Part shown: positions 36,131-50,163 of the stretch, in pieces
How positions within the stretch are numbered: position 1 is the first letter of the stretch
Layout: the number at the start of each line of letters is the position of its first letter
Source: Allodiplogaster sudhausi
Lineage: Eukaryota; Nematoda; Chromadorea; Rhabditida; Diplogasteridae
Direction of reading: 5' to 3'
Length of the DNA stretch: 64,000 bases
NCBI GenBank assembly: GCA_945643635.1
Contig: CALZFC010000243.1
Coordinates: 649,501 to 713,500 of the forward strand
Notes under the pieces: generated by a model
The model's input: only the letters and a program-made list of their open reading frames with translations
The model's database searches: none
What the model was told of the DNA's origin: nothing
Position numbers and translations under genes: made by a program

Positions 36131-36739
36131 TATATAAGTCATATCTTGTATTATTAATTAGTAAGGAAAATATACATATTTAACAGTTTGACGCAGACCT
36201 TTCAGTCAGCGTTGGCTCGCCGAATGATCCTCGAAGGCAAGACGCAACGAAGTCACTCAGTAGTAGCCGAACAACCATTGCAATAGAAGTTGCTGAGCTA
36301 GCCGAACAAAATATTCCGAAAACGCAAAAATTTCTTATCTTATTCTCCCACATGAATGTAAAATACTTATGTGAATTAATCGTAAAGATGTAAAAAAGAA
36401 AAATGCCTGCCTCAAACATACACACATACATGTGTATAAATGTGTGGGCGACAGATGTTTCGGGAAAAATGAGAGACAATGTACTACATTCATAAATGAA
36501 TGGCGTAGAACCTAGAAAGCATACAATACTTTATGACATTCATATGTACAATAAGAGAATTATGTGTCAGTGAATTCAGCAGAAAAGTAGTCGCACTCGA
36601 TGTTTTTGGAATTAATCGTTATGAGCCTATTTCAAAGGCATTGTCTGATTCCTCAATCCATTGCTAGGAATTATCGGAACAAATTAAGAAAATACGAAGC
36701 GCTATTACGAATTATTTTTTTAGTCCACTTGTTGACAGC

Positions 36740-37370
36740 ATAGTTTTGTACTTGCTTTTTTTTCTATTATTGTACCAAATCGGAGCAACACATTCTTTCC
36801 TTTATTCCGACTTGTTCCCGAGTCAATCAATAAAAAAATGTCCCAGGTTAGTTCTTTCTATAGATATAGCAGATAATTACCATTACTTCATCGACTTATA
36901 TAATCTTCTAGGAGCGATTTGTAGACGATAAACAAACAAAAACATTTATCAAGAATATTTTTGGAATTGATAAAGAATTGTCAAGTATCTTCCAGGAGCA
37001 GTCGGCGATGAAAAAGAAGACACGGACATTTTGAAGGTGGAGGGACGGCCAGAATGAAGAGTATAGGCCGTTCTAACAGATGTATTCTCTTATACAGTAT
37101 TTTCAGGCGCTAAATCTCCCAGTAAGAATGCTGCCGGTTAACTGTGCCTGGCTGTCGTCCTCATACACAAATGAATAAGCAGAATACAAAACATATACAT
37201 ATGTATATGTCTACATACGTATTCCTTTCGAAGACGTTGACCAAACAGCCCATTTAAATGCTAGTAAAAGGGTGAATTATTGCTTGGTAATCAAAGAGGT
37301 TTTGTTCTCTTTAAATTTTTTTAACCAAAAAATATTTTGACACATAAACAAGGAAAATCACTCGTTTTAT
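36740..37370. other. No gene seen
   Basis: AT-rich intergenic DNA with a short CATATACATATGTATATG-type run near 37190. Confidence 0.5.
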
Positions 37371-37380
37371 TTTTCAATTA

Positions 37381-37569
37381 AAAAGATACGAGCTCTTTTT
37401 TTAATGTGCAGGCGAGAAGGCAAATGGTGGCCAGAGCAAAGAGCAAGGCACAATGTACGTAAATGAATAGCCAGTAAATTTCAGACGAGGATTTCAGACG
37501 GACCAATCGAGAAACATTTCCTTTGGTTGTGATAACGCAACGTTGTGAATAAATCGAGAAATCGGCCAA
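37381..37569 (-). CDS. Small possible membrane protein frame
   Basis: A 63-residue frame has a strongly hydrophobic C-terminal half (IYWLFIYVHCALLFALATIC) followed by KKELVSF and a stop. It could be a last exon or a stray receptor-like TM exon. There is no recognised homologue and no neighbouring exons. Confidence 0.15.
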
Positions 37570-37599
37570 TCATGTTTTTAATATTTATTCGCACCGGAA

Positions 37600-38560
37600 A
37601 CGAGGAGAGTCGCACAAACGAGGCAGCTATTCGTCTTGAAAAGTCGCACTAAAATCTTGTAAGAATGAAAAGAAGATAAAATTTTATTCTTTTTTATGAT
37701 ATTCGCTGAAACTTTACAACTGGCTTTTCACAATCAGAGGCAGAAGAAGCCATGTTCGAATTGCCTGTTTCTTTTCTACTGAAGTCCTCAGTGTCAGTGA
37801 CCTGAAAATTTAATCATAAATTCGATATGCATTCAATCTCTTCATGATGTTTACAATAAAATTGTAGGATTCTATATTATGTATGTACGTACACATTCAT
37901 AAAAATGGAATAAAAAATGTTGCTCATTTGACATCACTCAATTTTAATCAGGTTACCGTGGGTCCAGAAAATAATAAGAAAATATTTTGTGTATCCTGTG
38001 GTTTTGCTGTAACAACTAGTGAGATATTAAGAGCATCTTCTTTAACTGAAGATCAGATGCATATAAAGTTGGCGTTTGTATCGAGTAAAGGACTGAAACT
38101 CAAAAATAGATCCACATTCATAAAATCATATGTTAATTATTCAGTGAACTTCTCCGTTAAACTACATTTTTGAGTGATGATCAACGCAGTGCGCTTGCGT
38201 TCCGAGTATGTTCTTTATTAATTCAGCGCCCGATAGAAGAAGCGAAGCAGAGAATTCGAAATTGAATGATTAGAAAAAGACAAAGAAGTCACTAAAACCA
38301 CGCCTAACTCTATAAAGAGACGCGAATTTGTAATTTGTCAAACTCTCATAAATCACATCTCAACATGTGGATGGAAGTGTCGAGACAATAGATGGTCTAT
38401 GTAGTATTTTTTGTATGTGTGATTAAACTGGAGAAGAACAAAAGGATGAAAAGTGTTGCAAAGAAGAATTGGAAGGGTCATGAGAGACGAAATGTCTACT
38501 CATTGTGACGTGTATGTAGTAAATACAGAGTAGCTTCAGTCTCGAGGTGCGCGCTGTTAT
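37600..38560. other. No confident gene
   Basis: A 96-residue plus frame at 37883-38173 has no recognisable motif. Its base composition matches the surrounding intergenic DNA, so it is probably chance. Confidence 0.4.
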
Positions 38561-38609
38561 CGTACACAAGTGTGCAGCTTACTCACCCATGTTGTTGTTG
38601 TTGCATGCC

Positions 38610-39381
38610 TTTTTTGCAGCTCTCTCTCTCTCTCTCACTCTCTCCCTCTCTCCTCTCTGTCCCTCTCTCTTACTCCCTTTATAGCTCTCTGTCCCCCTCT
38701 CTCTACCCCTTCTCTCTCTCTCTCTCGCTCTTTTCTCTGCCCTTCTCACGTGCTTTTCCTCGTCGATTCCCTTCTTCTGTGCCTCTAGTCGTCTGCTCAC
38801 CCTGTTCTCCCTTTTCTTCTCATCCGCATTGTCCCATTCTTTCCGAGAGTACATTGTTCCGTCCACAATGTCCCAGATTGTTTCCTTCACGCGCCATCTT
38901 CATTGCCATGAGCGAGACATGAAATGGCGATATTGGCAGACTTTTCTTTCTGTCTTGTTGGCGTTATCTACTGCTGATTCTCTCTTTCTCTTTCTCTATT
39001 CTAAATCTCTGCACCGTCGCATCCCATAATTGTGCATTTTCATTCTTGTTTGTTACAATCTTTCTCTACTCACCCTTCTCTCTTTCTCTGTTTCTCTGGT
39101 TCTATCCTTTTCTCTCTCTCTCTCGCTTTCACTCCTTCTCTCTTTCTCCTTCTCCCCTCCTCTCTTTCTGGCAATTCGTCGCTTGCAGATTGAATGGCCT
39201 TACAAAGCATGCATGCCGGGCTTCAGATTCTTGCCACAAAAGCACATTCATTTCTTTTTATCTTTTTCTATTCAGATTGCTCTCTTATTTCGCGCAATCT
39301 CTCTTTATCTCTCCTAATTTCTCCTTTAATCTCTCCAGGCTGTCTATGTCTGCACCTTTCCCATACTCCATTCGTCTCTCT

Positions 39382-39432
<51 letters not shown>

Positions 39433-39861
39433 GCTGCCTCACTCTCTATCTGCTTCATTACATGCATGGCCTGCCACCATGCAATCTCGCCCATCTTCCA
39501 TCTCATTTGTCAGTCTCATCTCGTCTCTTCTCACGCCTCGGGCTTAGCCCTCCGTTTCTAGAGGTTTTTTTTTGCGTTTCCGCCCTTTTTCACGCTTTTC
39601 TCCTCTTCATCTTTTCCTTTCCTTTTCCAGACACGCACGAGTCTCTTTCCAAGTACTCTCTGCTAACGCCCCGATTCTTCATTGGAGCTGCGCTTCATTT
39701 TGGCGTTTCTCGCCATTTGACTACGGCAGAGAGAACGAGAGTGAGGGAGAGAGAAAGGGGAAATTGGACGGAGGGGAAGAGAAAGAGAGATCTATAAGTG
39801 GTGAAAGGGAGAAAGAAGAAGATACAGAGAGAGAGATAGAGATAGACAGAGGGTGAGAGAT

Positions 39862-39895
<34 letters not shown>

Positions 39896-40820
39896 AGATT
39901 TGTAACGTTTTCCTCAGCGGCAGCCCTTATCCGCTCGTTATCCGCCCTCTGCCCGTGGCGCGCCTCTCTTGCTCGTTTCCTCGTTCCATAAATCTACCAC
40001 CCACGCCCCCCTCCTTCCCCTTCACGCCCTTTTGAGCTCTATGCGAAAAGAAATATTAATGCGCAAATGAATGAATAGGCATTTTATTCACACATAATCG
40101 AAACATTTGTACATGTCTCCATACATATGTATGTATGTATGTATATTCATGAGAGAACAAATGGACCCTCATTGAGATTTCGTCCTTTGAGTTCACTCTC
40201 TAAGCGATTTAGTTGATATGAAAAAATGTAGTTCTTGGTGGTTTTAATACGAATCGAAATTTTATAACGAGATGGGGTTTCCGCTGTTTCGCTGGTATCT
40301 TTGCGTTTACTCATCCGAATATATGTACATATGTATATGTGAAGGTCTTTTTTATATCAATTTTGCAGCTCTTTTTCTTTCCTACGTTTCTATTGCCTCT
40401 CTCAACTGCTGTTTAATGTCTTTTTTGAGGAAAATACTTAAAATAAGGCATTCAGGGGTTCAATTATTCCAGGGGGCCTCTAATAAAGACATAAAATAGT
40501 CCTGAGTGCTTTTATGTCGTGCGGTGGAAAGAATTTCGAAATTGGTTCGAAAAAACAATGCTTCAATTCCTTGCTTGCACCATGGACATCCAATGAATGA
40601 ACTTTTTCTTTTTATGCTTGCTAGTGGAAATGAAAAGGAATGCTTAGTAATTCCAATTCTTCCTTCTTGTTTTGCGGACTAGATTGAAATTTGCAGAATA
40701 AAAAATTGGAGAGCCGACGAAAAGGACATTTTTGCAAGATCGCAGATACACTTGTTTCGTACTGTCCTGTTTCTCTTCGCTTCCTGGCTCTCTCTCTCTC
40801 TCACTCCTTCTCTCTCTCTC

Positions 40821-40863
<43 letters not shown>

Positions 40864-41551
40864 GGCTCCGCTATCATGTAGCACTGTGCCAGGGCATGAA
40901 TAAATAAGAAGGCCCGAGGCATCTTCTTTTTTTAAACGCTCTGCCAAAGGCATTCATTGCATTTGTCTTTTTATTTTTATTTTTCTGTATCTCTCTCTCT
41001 CTGACGCTCTACACATCTCTCTTTCTCTACCTCTATGCCAGTTTCTTAACTTGTTCTGTCCCTCTTGTTTCCTTCACTCTTGTCTCTCCAACCCCTCCAT
41101 CCAGGACTGACAGCTTCTCTCTCTTGGCAGTTTCCGGTGGCATTATATTTATGTATGCACATATACATTCATGAAATGGATAGGTACATGTATACATTCT
41201 TTTTTCAACTACACGAACTCTTTTCGCCAGAAAAGACGTGCTGCTTTTGACAAGACGAAATAAATTGCCAACGGACCGAAATCATGAAGACTTTAGTTGG
41301 CATGGCGAAGGAGGTTGAGAGAGAGAGAAAGAGGGTGAGAGATTCTGAGAGAGCGAGAGAGGGATTCTGAGAGACAGGAAGAAAACGGTGCGTGAGGCGT
41401 GAGAGAGAGAGAGAGAGGGAGAGAGTCAGACAAAAAAAAAGAAAGATCTACTCATCAAGTATCTCTCCTCGAAGAAGCTGTGAGAGGCATTCAGAGGAGG
41501 TGCACTCACGTACACGCGGAAGGCGAGATAGAAGAAGCCTTGCATGGCATT

Positions 41552-41592
<41 letters not shown>

Positions 41593-42767
41593 TTTCTCTC
41601 TCTCTCTGGTTCTCTATACTCTTATGATTATCTCTTTTGCTCTCTTTCTTTCACAATCTGCTTCTCTCTCACTCTCTCCATCTCTCTCTTTCCTATCGTT
41701 CTCTTCATCACTTATTCATCCCACACTTTTTACTGCGCTAACTCTCTCTCTCTCTCTCTCTCCCTCTTTCTCTCTCGCTCTCTCGTTAGATCGATGAGCC
41801 TGCATGCTTGCTGTGTGTGTGCTGCGTCTCTGTGTGCGGTGCCAGAGGCCAGAGCACCACAGAGAGTGACGACCCCCTCAGATGGGTTAGCCGCCTCTGG
41901 CAAAGCGAGCAGGAAAATGCGATGAAGCTGGACAGTAGAGACGACGGAGAGGAGAGAGGAGTAAGAGAAAGAGAGAAAGAGAAAAGAGAGGCAGATAAAG
42001 AGAGAGAGATAAAGAACGAAAGATCCGTCATCTTTACATGTAGTTTTCCGCCACTATCTCCTTGTCTCACTCTCTCACACACACTCCCTCTGTCTACCTA
42101 CCTCTCTCTCTCTCAATCTTTCTCTTTCTCTTTCTCTCCGATTCCTCATCGTCATCAATCATTCTCCGTTCAGTTTGCCATGCCTACCTTCCAATTTTTG
42201 AACTTTCTCTGAAAGCGACTCAATTCATGTCCTCACATGAACATACATATTCTCATTTTGTATTTGAACATGCCTGTCCGTTTTCTTTCCCTCTATTTCT
42301 CACTCTCTCTCTCTCTCCCTTTCTCCCTCTATTTCTCACTCTCTCTCTCTCCCTCTCTCCCTCTATTCCTCACTCTCTCTTTCTCTCTCTCACTCTATCT
42401 CTCTCTCTTCTTCTCTCATGCACTCACTGTTGCAAAAGAATGAGAATGAGAGGGAGAATAAAATGATTGAGTGGATGAAATTTATCTCTGGTAATATTCA
42501 TTCATGCCTATCTACTAGAATGATGCTTCTTTATATGCGGAGCCGGTGTTTTTGATTTGTTCATTCTCTTGAAATATTCAACTCTGAGTAGTTCTTTCGC
42601 TTTACATGACGTTGAACATGTGTTGAAAATTAATAACTGTGAATTAAACTAGCGTCGCCAAACGTTTATTTGCATATACATATACATATTTGCCGCATAT
42701 ATTTACGTATAATAACTTTATGCACTTATTTTGATGAACGAAGTAAAAAAATTAAAGCGACTGCACG

Positions 42768-42815
<48 letters not shown>

Positions 42816-43240
42816 ATCTATCTCTCTCTGCCATATTCGAAAGTCTCATATCCGCCAGCTCGTTTTAGTCTATATTCCGTGGATCGGAGGACATATTTCA
42901 GCGTTTGAACGTCGCAGAATGTTCCAATGAATAAACATACATTAATATACATGGCGAACATTTCAGACAATTTTTCATTTGCGTTCAGTGTTAATTTCTT
43001 AAATTATTTGTTTATCTTGTATTTTATTCACGTGTTTTTTGCGACTCGTCATTTTTTCAAAACAAAGCACTTCCGTTTTCATGCCAATTGCCTCCGTCTG
43101 CAGGAACGTAGAAAAGACTCAATTATGCATGCTGAGGAGCGTTCCAAAGGAAACTAGAAAAAAGTTCCAAAATTGCAGGAGTGACGAAAGAGCGAGCACA
43201 AGGAGGAGAGACAGAGAAGAAGAGAGAGAAGAGAAGTCAA
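38610..43240. repeat. Pyrimidine/purine microsatellite belt
   Basis: Dozens of (CT)n and TCTCTC-rich tracts lie on the plus strand (about 38617-38740, 39095-39175, 39375-39430, 40790-40865, 41546-41605, 41740-41790, 42300-42420 and 42768-42830). Islands of the opposite sense, (GA)n, lie at about 39725-39900, 41315-41440 and 41940-42012. Chance frames are Ser/Leu or Arg/Glu strings. No exon was recognised in this 4.6 kb, although the missing 5' exons of the synaptotagmin gene could lie here. Confidence 0.9.
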
Positions 43241-43249
43241 GACAGAGAG

Positions 43250-43381
43250 ATGTCTCTTTCGCGCAAGAAAGAAGAGGAGAAGGAGAAGAAGTTTCTCGGC
43301 CGCCTTTCCTACAAGCTCGACTACGACTTTGACAAGAATGCTGTCAGTAATTTCATTATTTTCTCTATCTCACAATCGCTC

Positions 43382-43420
<39 letters not shown>

Positions 43421-43892
43421 ACGCACCTCAAATTTAATTTCTCTCAATCCTTAACTTTCTACTTCCCCTTCCTGTTGTCTTGGGAACTTACGCACTGCAA
43501 ACGTGCAAAATTGTAGCAATTTTTTTCCACCCAGGTTATTTTTTTTCTTGTTCTCGCACAACATGGATATAAATACAAAGATAAATTAAATAAATCTGCG
43601 CTGAAGCAAATGAAAAATCACACGTATTCGTTTATTCAAGATTATATTCTCATGTTCGGCTAATGAGTAAATAAACTCATGAGAAATCGAATAAATCCCG
43701 CGGGTTTTTATGTTCTTATTTTTCGCCATTTATTACCAGGCGTGTCATATGATCTGCAGCTTATGATGATGTCCCAAGGGAGTGTGAAGAGAACAGAGAA
43801 AGATGGAGGAAAGAAAAGGGAATATCAGAAACAGGAAATAGATATGGTGAGAGGTCAAAGAAAGAATGAGGGGTAGAGAATGGGAGAGGGAA

Positions 43893-43938
<46 letters not shown>

Positions 43939-46900
43939 GAACCATCATGGCGAATATCAGAAGCACTGGGACTTCTTCTCGCTTTCCCTCCACCCTCTGC
44001 CGCGCTAAACGGATTGAAAAGAACGCTTTCCAGCTGCTTGGGTCGCAGCATTCGGAGTGATGGAATTGGACCCGATTTCTCTCTCTCACTCTCTCTCACT
44101 CTAACTACCACTCTCTCATCCTCTTTCTTATCTCGCTTTCAGTCTTTCTGTCCGTTGTTCTCTCTCCACCACATTACACGTTACTTTCCGTCTCTCTCAT
44201 CTCTCTTTCTCTCTCTCTCTCTTTCTATTTCTCTTTCTCTCTCTCGCTCTCTCTTTCTCAATACTGTTACTTCCGGCAATAGAAAAAAGGAAGGAAGAAG
44301 AAGTCCGAGAGTATAAAACTTGACGGATTCTACATACATATATGGGTCCGTAAAAACAAAGGAAGAGAAGAGAAAGTGATTAAAATGAGTTGAAAGAAGA
44401 CATCTCGAAGGCACTTTTAAGAAGAAGAAAATATATTTTCTTCCTTTTTCCTTAAGCGGTAAACAAAAGAAGAATCTAGGGCGGAGGGCCCTTAAATTTC
44501 GTCAAATTTAACTTGAGATATCTATCCGTAGTATCTCTTGCGCTCCCTCAATTGAGAGAGAGAGGGAGAGAGAGAGAAAGAGAGAGTTAGAGAGAGAGAG
44601 ATTCAATGGCATCATCTACTGGGTATTCCCCCGAGACCTGCCAGAGGTCGTTGGCAGTCGTTGTTTTCGACGGTCTACTTTTTTACAACTTCTCTCTCTC
44701 TCTCGCTCTCTCTCTCTCTCCCTGTCACTCACTCTCTGTTTCTCTCTCTCTCACTCTCACTCTGTCTCTCTCTCACTCTCTCTCTTTATGCTGCAATTGG
44801 ATGCGCTGCGCTTCCATTTATCCTCCACTTTTCAGCGCCGGGTTTCCTCATTTACTCTCTGTCATTCTCTTTATCTCTTTCTACTTCTTTCACAGTCTCT
44901 CTCTCTCTTCATTTTTTCTGTCTCTTTATATTTATTCACTTTTGGTTCATTTTTCTAGCTTTCTCTCTCTCATTTCTCGTCGATGAGTTACCCGGAGCTA
45001 GAAAGAAGAAAGAAAAAAGGCCAGCATTGGTCGTTAGGGTCCTGCATATCGGTTGCGGATGCTATTCTCGTGGAACTGATACATTTTGGGCACTCGCTAC
45101 TCTTTATTTCTTTCTCTCTCTCTCACTCTCTCTTCCTCTATTTATCTTTCTCTCTTTCTCTCTTTTTCTCTCCAGTTGGGTTTCTTTAGCAACAATAGAA
45201 AAACGTCGCTCCAATTGTCAGTTATACATAAACATAAAATTTTAGAATCATTGCTTTGCCTAAATCTTTTTTTCATTTTTCTTTCTTTCTCGTTCTGTGC
45301 TTGTCTCTATATCTCAACTTGTATTTTTCCACTCTCTCTCTCTCTATCTGCTCTCTCTCTCAATCTCACTCTTTCTTCTCTACGTCTCTTCATGGACGAC
45401 TGCGTTAACAATACGCACACATAAAAAACGCCTCCGGTTATTTTGACGGAAGCGGAATAAAGGAATGACGTCATTCTGTTATGGATATCTGGTCATTCTA
45501 TTATATGGCATGTATGAATACGACCGTATGATCAACATTTCTTCTTCTGTATCCAAAAATTAAATCTAGTTTACTTCTCTCTAACTCTTTATCTGGCAAT
45601 ATGGACAACATTTAGATTTATCTTGGAAAACCACATAGTTTGTTTTTATATGAAAAAAAAACAAACTATGTGGTTTTCCGTTAAATGAAAATAGTATGTT
45701 AAAACAAAAAGCATTTGCACATTTCATGATTTATACATATTCAAACATATCAACATGCATAGCTATTTCTGAAACGTCCTCGTCACGATTATTTTCGTTC
45801 GCTCAGACTGTTGACATACAAATATGAATGTTCACTCTGAAATTGCGCATGACAATTTTCTAGGATAAACAACAAGAAGAGAAATTTTCTTTATGCTGTT
45901 ATCGAATTATACATAATACATACTTCTATACACAACAAAAATTTGTTCTTGTCAATGTGGACAGAGGGCATATTTACAGTTTCACTCATGCACAGAACGT
46001 TCACGTGTTCTTGCACATCCATAATTGACTAGGCAAAATTGCATGGTGCAAGTAAGAACTTGCAACGCTTGAGCAGCTTTTTTCGTCAGCTTCTTCTTCT
46101 TCTTCTTCTTTTCTTTCTTCTGCACGAGAAAGAATAGAAACAGATCGTGGTCTACAAATTAATTCAACGAAAAAAAATATATTCAAAAATAGCATAAGTG
46201 CTGCAAAACATTAATTTTTTTCTGTTACGGATTTGTTCAAGAATTTTGTAGCAACTGATTTATGGGAGGGGATTATTAAAATACTTTCAACTATAATATG
46301 CCGTTGCCTCGCTACTTCCAATTAGGAGTAGCATCGTGATTTCCTTGCAGTTCTTCATTCAGGGCGCCTTTTCCTTGCTCTTTCTCACTTTGTCGCCCTC
46401 TCTCTCTATCTCTTTCTCCCTCTCCTCTCTGCCTCCTTCATCTCCAACCTCACTCTCTTCCGGTCGCATGACCTCGCGAATAATAGTAGACGGAAGCAAG
46501 AGCTGAGCGCTGTGCCACCTAACAAACAACCTCGAACGCGAGCCAGTGGCAGTGCCTCAGGCGGACAACAAAGTAGGCAATGTGCTAAAAAGTTAAAGTT
46601 GTCGGAAATCTGTCTACGCTAAAAAAAAATATATATATATATATATAGGGAATTTGAACATTCTCCTACCTCATATGATACATTTCTGTGTTCAACCAAA
46701 GATCTTCTGCAAGAAACAAGGACAAGATATTCGAAATCGGAGTAAATAGAGTTTATAAATAGAGTTTACTCGATAGCCAGGCGAAAGTGCGTGAAAAGAG
46801 CGGGAATAAGAAGAATAGGCTTGCATGTAAACCACATGTTCACAGATAAAGAAATTGCAAATTCGGCGTCCTTGCTGTGAATAGTGCAGCGTTCCCGGGC

Positions 46901-49411
46901 TTATGAATTTTAATACATACATATGCATATACATACATACATATATGCACATACCATTTGACTGGTATATGTATGTACGTACATATGATTACATTTTGAA
47001 GAATTTATATTTTAAAAGATTGTGTAGAGAATAAAAAGTATCCCATGACGAATTAAAGCATTAAATACATAGATGTAAGTTCTAATAGAAAGAATGCTAA
47101 CAAAAATATTTGTATGCGCATTAAAAGAGCAAATGCGTTGGCGATGAAAACATATAAACCTTAAACTTCCGTACTGGACTGAAGAGAAAAGAACCAATCT
47201 ACCCACTTTTTGTGTCCTTGCAGCTGACGGTATGCGTGATCCAGGCGGAAGAGCTTCCGGCCATGGATCTCGGCGGCACTTCCGACCCGTACGTCAAGCT
47301 CTTCCTGCTGCCCGACAAGAAGAAGAAGTTCCAGACCAAGGTTCGATGCACGCTCGTTTTCTTTTCTTGACTTATGTTGTTTAAAAGCAAAATCATATTT
47401 TAATACCATTTCTTTCTATTGTTTTTCTTCTATAATCTCTACATGCGAATTTTATGGCAAATAGCTTTTTTATTCAGGTTCAAAGAAAGTCGCTAAACCC
47501 CGTCTTCAACGAGAACTTCACATTCAAGGTACAAGCTTCTGTGATGATTTTAGATTTCACTTTTATTTTATCAGTTGGTCGGAATAAAAAATAGTTGCTG
47601 GGGCACGTCTTGCCATGAATATTGAAACCCTTGAAACCGGTGCTAATTGTTTGCAAGCATGCGATGTTCCGTGACCAACTCTCACTCTCTCAAGCACTTT
47701 CTCTGTCTCTCTATTACTCTCACTCACTCACTCACTCTCTCTCGCACTCTGTCACTCTTTCTCGCTCTTTCTCTCATTCTCTCTCACTCTCTCTCTCTCT
47801 GACTTACACTCTCTCTCTCAAGCACTTTCTCTCTTTATTACTCTCTGTCTCGCGCTCCCTCTCTCACTCTCTCACGCTCTCTCTCTCCCTCTCTCTCTTT
47901 CTCTCTCTCTGCTCGCTCCAACATCCATCAAAGTGCGCCACGTTCACATCTGCCATTAACTCGCCGAGTCCATGGTGACGACAGCAGAGGAAGGAAAAGA
48001 AAGATTGCGAGGATATTTGAAAAAGTGACAGTTCTTGATTAGGAAAGAGCATTAGAGAAGCACGAGAGAATGGGAGATAATGTAGCAAATAGCATAAGAT
48101 AGAGGACATGATGGAAAAAAGAGTGAGATAAAAAGAGAGAGAGCGAGAGCGAGAGAGAGAGAGATCGATTCGAATATCTTATCCAATCTTTCAACTTCTA
48201 ATCCGTAGCCGCGTGCAAGTTGCCGTTCGACTGCCCCAGTCTCTCAGGCATGGATACATACATACATGTATTTATGGATGGAGTGCCTAATGCGAAAAGC
48301 CAAAGTATGAAGAGTAGATAAGCGCACGGTTTGGAAAAATCGAAACATTCCTGTAAAAAAAATGGCATGGATATGCTTAAACATGCCAAGAATAGTGAAG
48401 GAAATCAAAGGGCAGGAAAGCACTGGAATCAAGAATTTTTTGAAAGAAAGTAACAAAGAAATGTTTAAAAAAATACTCTCAGATTCCATTCAACGAAATC
48501 GGAGGGCAGACTCTGGTGCTTAACGTCTTCGACTTTGACCGATTCGGCAAGCACGACCAGGTCATTATGAATATTCAAAATAAGTAATAACCTTAAAATA
48601 TTATCAAAAGAATATGCATATACTTACATATGTAAATATAACCAATATTCTTCTCGCTTCTGCGATTCCTTTGCATGATGCTAGATATGCGAAATCTTGT
48701 GCAGATCGGGCAAGTGTCCATTCCTCTTGGCAAGATCGACCTGACCGCAACGACCGAGAACACGGCGTTGATTGAGAGTCCGCCCGTATGTTATTTGTAT
48801 TATTTACTATTTATCATTTTCAATTATTATTATTATGAAAATAAATATTGTTAAAAAGTAAGGTGAAGGATGAACTAAGCACTTCTCCAGTTTGTATGCT
48901 TGAATATGTATGTTCTGTCTGCAGGAAAACCGCCTGGGCGAGGTCTGCCTCGCGCTCCGCTACGTGCCAAACAAGAACAAGCTTTCGGTCGTCGTTATGG
49001 AGTGCAAGAATCTCAAGAAGATGGACGTCCTCGGCTTATCAGGTTTCGGGGACATTTCGTTTCTTTTTATGCATTAAAAAATTTACAACCCGCATGTTAT
49101 GCGAATTTTATGTCCTACACTCTGAGCGCTTTCTCGAGATTTCTTTTACCGTAAATATTATTTCTCCATGCCCTTTACGATATTTTCTTTCTCTCTTTTC
49201 TAACTCATTCTTCCAAGACGTTTCCGACGTTTGTGAATTCTAAAGACGTGAGAGAGAGAGAGAGCAGGGAAGAGAGAGAGTGAGAGATTGAGAGATGGAA
49301 AAGAGAAATGGATAGCAGCACAACCATCTTGTGCCCCATCTTGACTGCTTCGCGTGCCCTCTGCTCCTTGGTCTGTCGGATTAGCTCTCTCTCCTCCCTC
49401 CCTCACTCCCT

Positions 49412-49452
<41 letters not shown>

Positions 49453-50132
49453 ATCTCTCTCCCCTCTTTCTCTTCTCTCTCATCCTCTCTCTCCCTTTTC
49501 CAATCTCGATATCTGGTGGCTTTCTGGCATCGCTGTTCCCATTGCCTCGTGACTTCTCGACCAATTTCGAATCTCCCTCTCTCTCTCTCTCTCTCTCTGA
49601 TTGCGAAGGGCAGCAACGTAATTGCCTTTAGTGGGCCAAAAGGCCGGAACAACGAACCGTAATATCGGTGACCGCATTATCCGGCCCTTGGCCTTGGATT
49701 CGGCGCCGCGGGAACCCGGACAAGCATGGCCTCGTTAGGCACTCCACCTCAATGGAGTGGTTTCTCGAATAGATAATTCGATCGCATCACGCACTATCAC
49801 GTGCCTTTTGAAGCGAGTAGGAGAGAGAGAGGAAGAGAGAGAGAGCGAAAGAGAGGGAGAGAGAGAGGGAGAAAGAGAGCGACAAAGAGAGTGAAAAAGA
49901 GCGAAAGTAATTGACAGAGGATTCCAAGATCACAGCCAAAAATCTTGCGTAGAAATAGAGAAGAAAAAGAACTATTTGTGCTCTTGGTTTGCCTTCTAGG
50001 ACTTTGGCGTGTTCGGGCGAAGTCAAGCCGACTTTTTTTTGCTAGAGCACAAATTAGGATTGGATAGGGAGAGATATTGAGGGTTCAGAGAAGACTTTCA
50101 TCAAAGAGAGAGAGATAGAGACAGAGAGAGAA

Positions 50133-50163
<31 letters not shown>

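Noticed and set aside
39046..39561. 171-residue Ser/Leu-rich frame resembling a membrane protein
   Set aside because: It is (CT)n low complexity. Hydrophobic Leu/Ser strings from TCTC repeats mimic TM helices.
44661..45245. 194-residue frame, the second longest in the window
   Set aside because: Also built on CT tracts, within a synaptotagmin intron; no motif outside the repeat.
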